The position numbers and the translations under genes were made by a program. 64,000 nt of DNA from Opisthorchis felineus (Eukaryota > Platyhelminthes > Trematoda > Opisthorchiida > Opisthorchiidae): NCBI GenBank assembly GCA_004794785.1, contig SJOL01004625.1:186001-250000 (forward strand). Direction: 5' to 3'. Positions 61,083-64,000 of this stretch are shown here, one piece after another. The first letter of the stretch is position 1; each line of letters begins with the position of its first letter. Below the pieces are notes generated by a model. That model searched no databases. It saw nothing but the letters and a program-made list of their open reading frames with translations, and was not told where the DNA came from.

Positions 61083-61571
61083 TCAGTGGCGATCGTGCAC
61101 CAAAGCTATCACCTTTAATGCGTAGCTACTTAGTTCCCAAACTAACTGAACATACGATCGCCTCAAAGTGCACGGTATAAACCGTGTACTATACACTGTT
61201 TTCGCCTCGGTTTTGCCACTATGAGCCAGAAACGGCCGAGGTGAGGACCAATAATCCCACGTCTGCTCTAACGAAAACCGTCTAGCTGGTCTACCCAAAT
61301 CACAAGTTGGCCATTCAGGGAGGCAACAGCTGTTGCCCGGAATGAGCTTACTGGTTGATGTTTTCATGCTTCTGTGCCAGGTCATACGCTGTCGGTCGCT
61401 TCCACTCAGCTCAGAGCTGGGCAAAAAGAGCTCTGCGAGACAGATGGCCCTCTGGCATTCAAACTGTACGTCACAACCAGCATTACCTATGAGGTAATGG
61501 GTAATGGGGGTGCCTACCGTGGGGTGGGGGCCTAAGCGCTCACACTGATTTATCTGGTTGCCACCAACCAC
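61083..61571 (-). mobile_element. LINE C-terminal tail fragment, minus strand
   Basis: A 162-codon frame. Residues reading LAELFLPSSELSGSDRQRMT, WHRSMKTSTSKLIPGNSCCL and PEWPTCDLG (about 61,460-61,270) correspond to the element tail (LPRRALF..., RGGQxMTWxRSM, LTSxL, RLPGWGPRD) of LINE I. The rest of the frame is probably 3' UTR or flank. It lies against the 3' end of the plus copy, tail to tail. Confidence 0.6.
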
Positions 61572-61639
61572 AACCCTGTCATGAATTCAGTTGGATAATG
61601 TGTCTATCAGTCTCAAGTAAAGTTTGCCGTTCCTTTTGG

Positions 61640-62000
61640 GGATGCAACTGGAATTTGACCATGCCATTGCGCAGCCTGGGTTATTAATTTGCTCTTCGTC
61701 AGCATTACGCATGCCGAAGCAGAGCATTTCCGTTCGTCAACTTTGTCGAGTTTCAGTAGCTCAACAGCATCGAGTTGTTCTGGCTTGAAAGCTACTGGAA
61801 ACGCACAGTCACGTTGGTGAGGAAGACTGGCTCGGAGTTGAACAGAAGCGAGTGAAAGGAGCTATGCTCTCAGCTTTTAGAATTGTCTGTTCAACCCATC
61901 TGACACAACCGAATGAACACTGCATATCGTCAGCATCTGATCATATTGCTGCTGGAAAAGCGGTTCCATTAACTAGCGACTTAGATTGCAGATAATAAAC
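61640..62000 (+). mobile_element. LINE I internal fragment (endonuclease-RT linker), plus strand
   Basis: Aligns with 59,030-59,380 of the plus copy: GACCATGCCATTG, GAGTTTCAGTAGCTCA, ATCGAGTTGTTCTGGC, AACGCACAGTCACG, GCTCTCAGCTTTTAGAA and AACTAGCGACT. It has no neighbouring RT or 5' UTR, so it is an isolated piece. Confidence 0.75.
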
Positions 62001-63164
62001 GAGGATTTCACACTTACTCTCTTCATTATGGTGTCAAACGCAAATGTGCTTCTTGGTCGTCTGTCATTTTTGCATGCGTTATCCGATCACACTCCAATGG
62101 TAGTCACAATAACATTTTTCATCCAACCAGTCTGTGACATACATACCACGTAACCTGAAAGTAAAGAGTGAAGTTCTCCGCACCTAAAGTGAGAGGCGCG
62201 GGCTTGCGTATGACCATACATCGCATCCCGGTAACTGACTGAGCAGCTCAGATTCTGAAAAAGGAGGACAGTGCTGTATGCACAGGAGTTTTTATCTCCA
62301 CAACACCTTAGTTTTACATCGAGACACAGTAAAACCGATATCCATACACTTTCAAAATGGCTTCGATACATGTCGAGATTGTCCCAAGTACACATACTGT
62401 GATTTCGAGAGACCCCAATGTGAAAATGCATACTAGTTTCTCTCATCTGACTTTAGGGTTGACTGTGTTCAGTATGTGTTGCGTTTATATCGCCCTTATT
62501 CTTCCACTCTTAACGGACTCCACCTTATGCCAGCATTCTTGTGTTGCTCTCGCAACATTGACCACTGTCTTCGGCCTTAATTCCTCCAACATTCAGAAAA
62601 TGGTCTGGTTGTTTTATCGGACGCTAATCCCGGGGTGTGCTTTTTACTCAGTTTTGCACCATCATTACCACATCCTAAGACACCTTATCTCGTTATTCAG
62701 CCATTAGAAATGAGCTTTATAAGGAAAGCACCAGTTGGCAGGACACCACGTATACTTAGATTTCGGTATATCAAAACCTGTTGGACTGATGCTAGCGACA
62801 TTCGGTCGGAACTTTGTTTGGATTTTGACTTTCCCGTTCGTGAATTCTTTAAATCAAGAAGAGGATGATAGCATTTGGCAGCTTAAAACCCGCAGAAAAC
62901 ATACGGTTGACTCAGTAATCCTGATCATAGGAACGATAGCAATCTCATTGTTGAGACGACGACTTCGCCCTGTCTGCACCGCATGAGTTTTGTCCTGATA
63001 TCTCAAACAGTGCAGGCTATTTCGGCCGAAGGTCTCTAGCCCTGCATTGTCCGTGATTTCCGAAGCATGACTGCCCATCTTCAGGAAATTCAGCTTTCGC
63101 GGAATTCTAAGAAGTCCGCGTTATCCGTCAGCCAGTGTAATCACACTATTAACTTCCTCAAGCT
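62001..63164. other. No gene recognised
   Basis: The plus-strand frame at 62,357-62,707 has a hydrophobic run (FSMCCVYIALILPLL) but no recognised family. The others are short and overlapping. Confidence 0.45.
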
Positions 63165-63366
63165 CGAGATGGCTCAGTGGTTAAAGAGCGAATTTACTGG
63201 CCGGAAGTTCTGTGGTTCGAACCCAACCTCTGCATCTCAACTGCTCCTGGCTAGGCTTGGGCAACCTGGCAGCATCTCAGCCCTCGTGCTTCCTTCGGGT
63301 GGCATGGCGGCTGGGAACCAGGTTGTTACAGCTGAATTATTATTATTATTCATTATTATTATTACT
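63165..63366 (+). repeat. tRNA-derived SINE with (ATT)n tail
   Basis: Box A TGGCTCAGTGG (63,170-63,180) and box B GGTTCGAACCC (63,214-63,224) are near-consensus and 34 bp apart. A tRNA-unrelated body follows with GGCTAGGCTTGGGCAACC and CCCTCGTGCTTCCTTCGGG. The element ends in a (ATT)n run (63,336-63,366), the usual 3' end of such SINEs. The body is shared with the minus fragment at 22,300-22,400. Promoter boxes this intact suggest a fairly young copy. Confidence 0.85.
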
Positions 63367-64000
63367 ATTGACTTCCTCACACGCGCACCAGCATTTCTAT
63401 CAACTGAGCAGTGTTCGCTATAAATGACAATTGAGATTCACGGGCGTATAAAACGAATATACATATTGGTTTACTCAGGGCACAATAATACTAAGGGCGA
63501 AAAATGGCCATGATAGGATTGCACTAAACAAGCCGTAGACAAATGGTTGAATCGTTTTCATGTGGTGATAAATCGAAATATTGGTAGCCCGGGTACATCA
63601 CTCGGTCGTTTCGTCACTAATCGTGGGGACACAATCAGTGCGCTGCTGGGTCCGCACTTTCTCCTTACCTGCACTTCTATTTTCTAAAATGGCTTTTGAT
63701 ATTTCCTGGTGTAATTGATTGATTGAGGGGACGAATCTAACGTAATCTCATTGACTTCTTTACTATTTGTGCTGCGTAGCGATCAGCATTCCATGACCGA
63801 TCAGTGATGAGCGAAGCAATGGCAACTCAACAACATGGAATCTAATCTCAATTAATAGCAACTTTGTAACAGTCTGTGATGGTATCCACGCTACTGCAGT
63901 CGCAGGTGTATTATTTTAGGTGAGATTGCATAAGTAACCTTGTCCACGCAAAAAGGACAAAGTATGATCATCCACCTTCCGTCGCATTTGAAATTCTATC
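63367..64000. other. No gene recognised
   Basis: Short frames only, no repeat family recognised. Confidence 0.5.

Larger units (their letters stand above)
57600..61150 (+). mobile_element. LINE I copy, plus strand, nearly full length
   Basis: 5' UTR (57,600-58,080, aligned with 30,530-30,060 on the opposite strand), leader with GGGTACCTCAACCAAACCTC (58,166-58,185), endonuclease (58,390-58,870), linker (about 59,030-59,480), RT (59,508-60,455), and C-terminal region with an internal deletion (60,470-61,110). The tail reads PRGGQCMTW and SQWRSCTKAITFNA. The 5' end abuts the 5' end of the minus copy at about 57,600. Several frameshifts and stops are present, but the domain order is complete. 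Confidence 0.88.

Overview
The window looks like eukaryotic, probably digenean trematode (fluke) DNA. One host gene sits at the left edge and the rest is mostly old, mutated repeats. The fluke assignment is an inference from three things: an invertebrate-type beta-1,4-GalNAc/Gal transferase; several non-LTR (LINE) copies and a Penelope-like element of the kinds abundant in flukes; and a short interspersed family carrying type I hammerhead ribozymes, as known from schistosomes and other metazoans. Nothing resembles bacterial gene organisation. I cannot name the species.

Layout. Positions 2-1075 (+) hold a glycosyltransferase family 7 catalytic domain, open at the left edge, so its N-terminal anchor lies outside the window. 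Positions 1076-26,000 have no confident host gene. They hold hammerhead-family repeats (1.4-1.66, 12.1, 12.7 and 21.7-22.0 kb), a Penelope-like remnant with a GIY-YIG domain (7.9-8.6 kb), a cluster of tRNA-derived SINEs (20.6-23.1 kb and 26.1 kb) and microsatellites. At 26.9-30.6 kb lies a minus-strand LINE that still spans 5' UTR, endonuclease, RT and C-terminal tail, all full of stops. At 30.6-39.9 kb the sequence is mostly anonymous, with satellites and one more hammerhead-family copy (35.3 kb). At 39.9-42.2 kb is a 5'-truncated LINE of a second lineage. At 44.5-44.85 kb is a dimeric hammerhead-family element, followed at once by an unassigned coding-like stretch with an in-frame APIT repeat (44.9-45.5 kb). 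At 53.0-62.0 kb is a LINE graveyard: a 5' fragment, two copies abutting head to head near 57.6 kb, and two smaller fragments. A tRNA-derived SINE with an (ATT)n tail lies at 63.2 kb.

Most interesting points. (1) In copies A (21,761-21,803, minus) and B (44,780-44,822, plus) the repeat carries a complete type I hammerhead: a 6-bp helix I, CTGATGA, a short helix II, (C)GAAAC or a one-base variant, and a minimal helix III ending in the TC cleavage site. Copy B has a second degenerate core about 196 nt upstream, a tandem-dimer layout like metazoan retrozymes. (2) The glycosyltransferase has Leu where vertebrate beta4Gal-T1 has Tyr289, the residue that excludes UDP-GalNAc, so it is predicted to make LacdiNAc. 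(3) The APIT-repeat frame has unit lengths that are all multiples of three.
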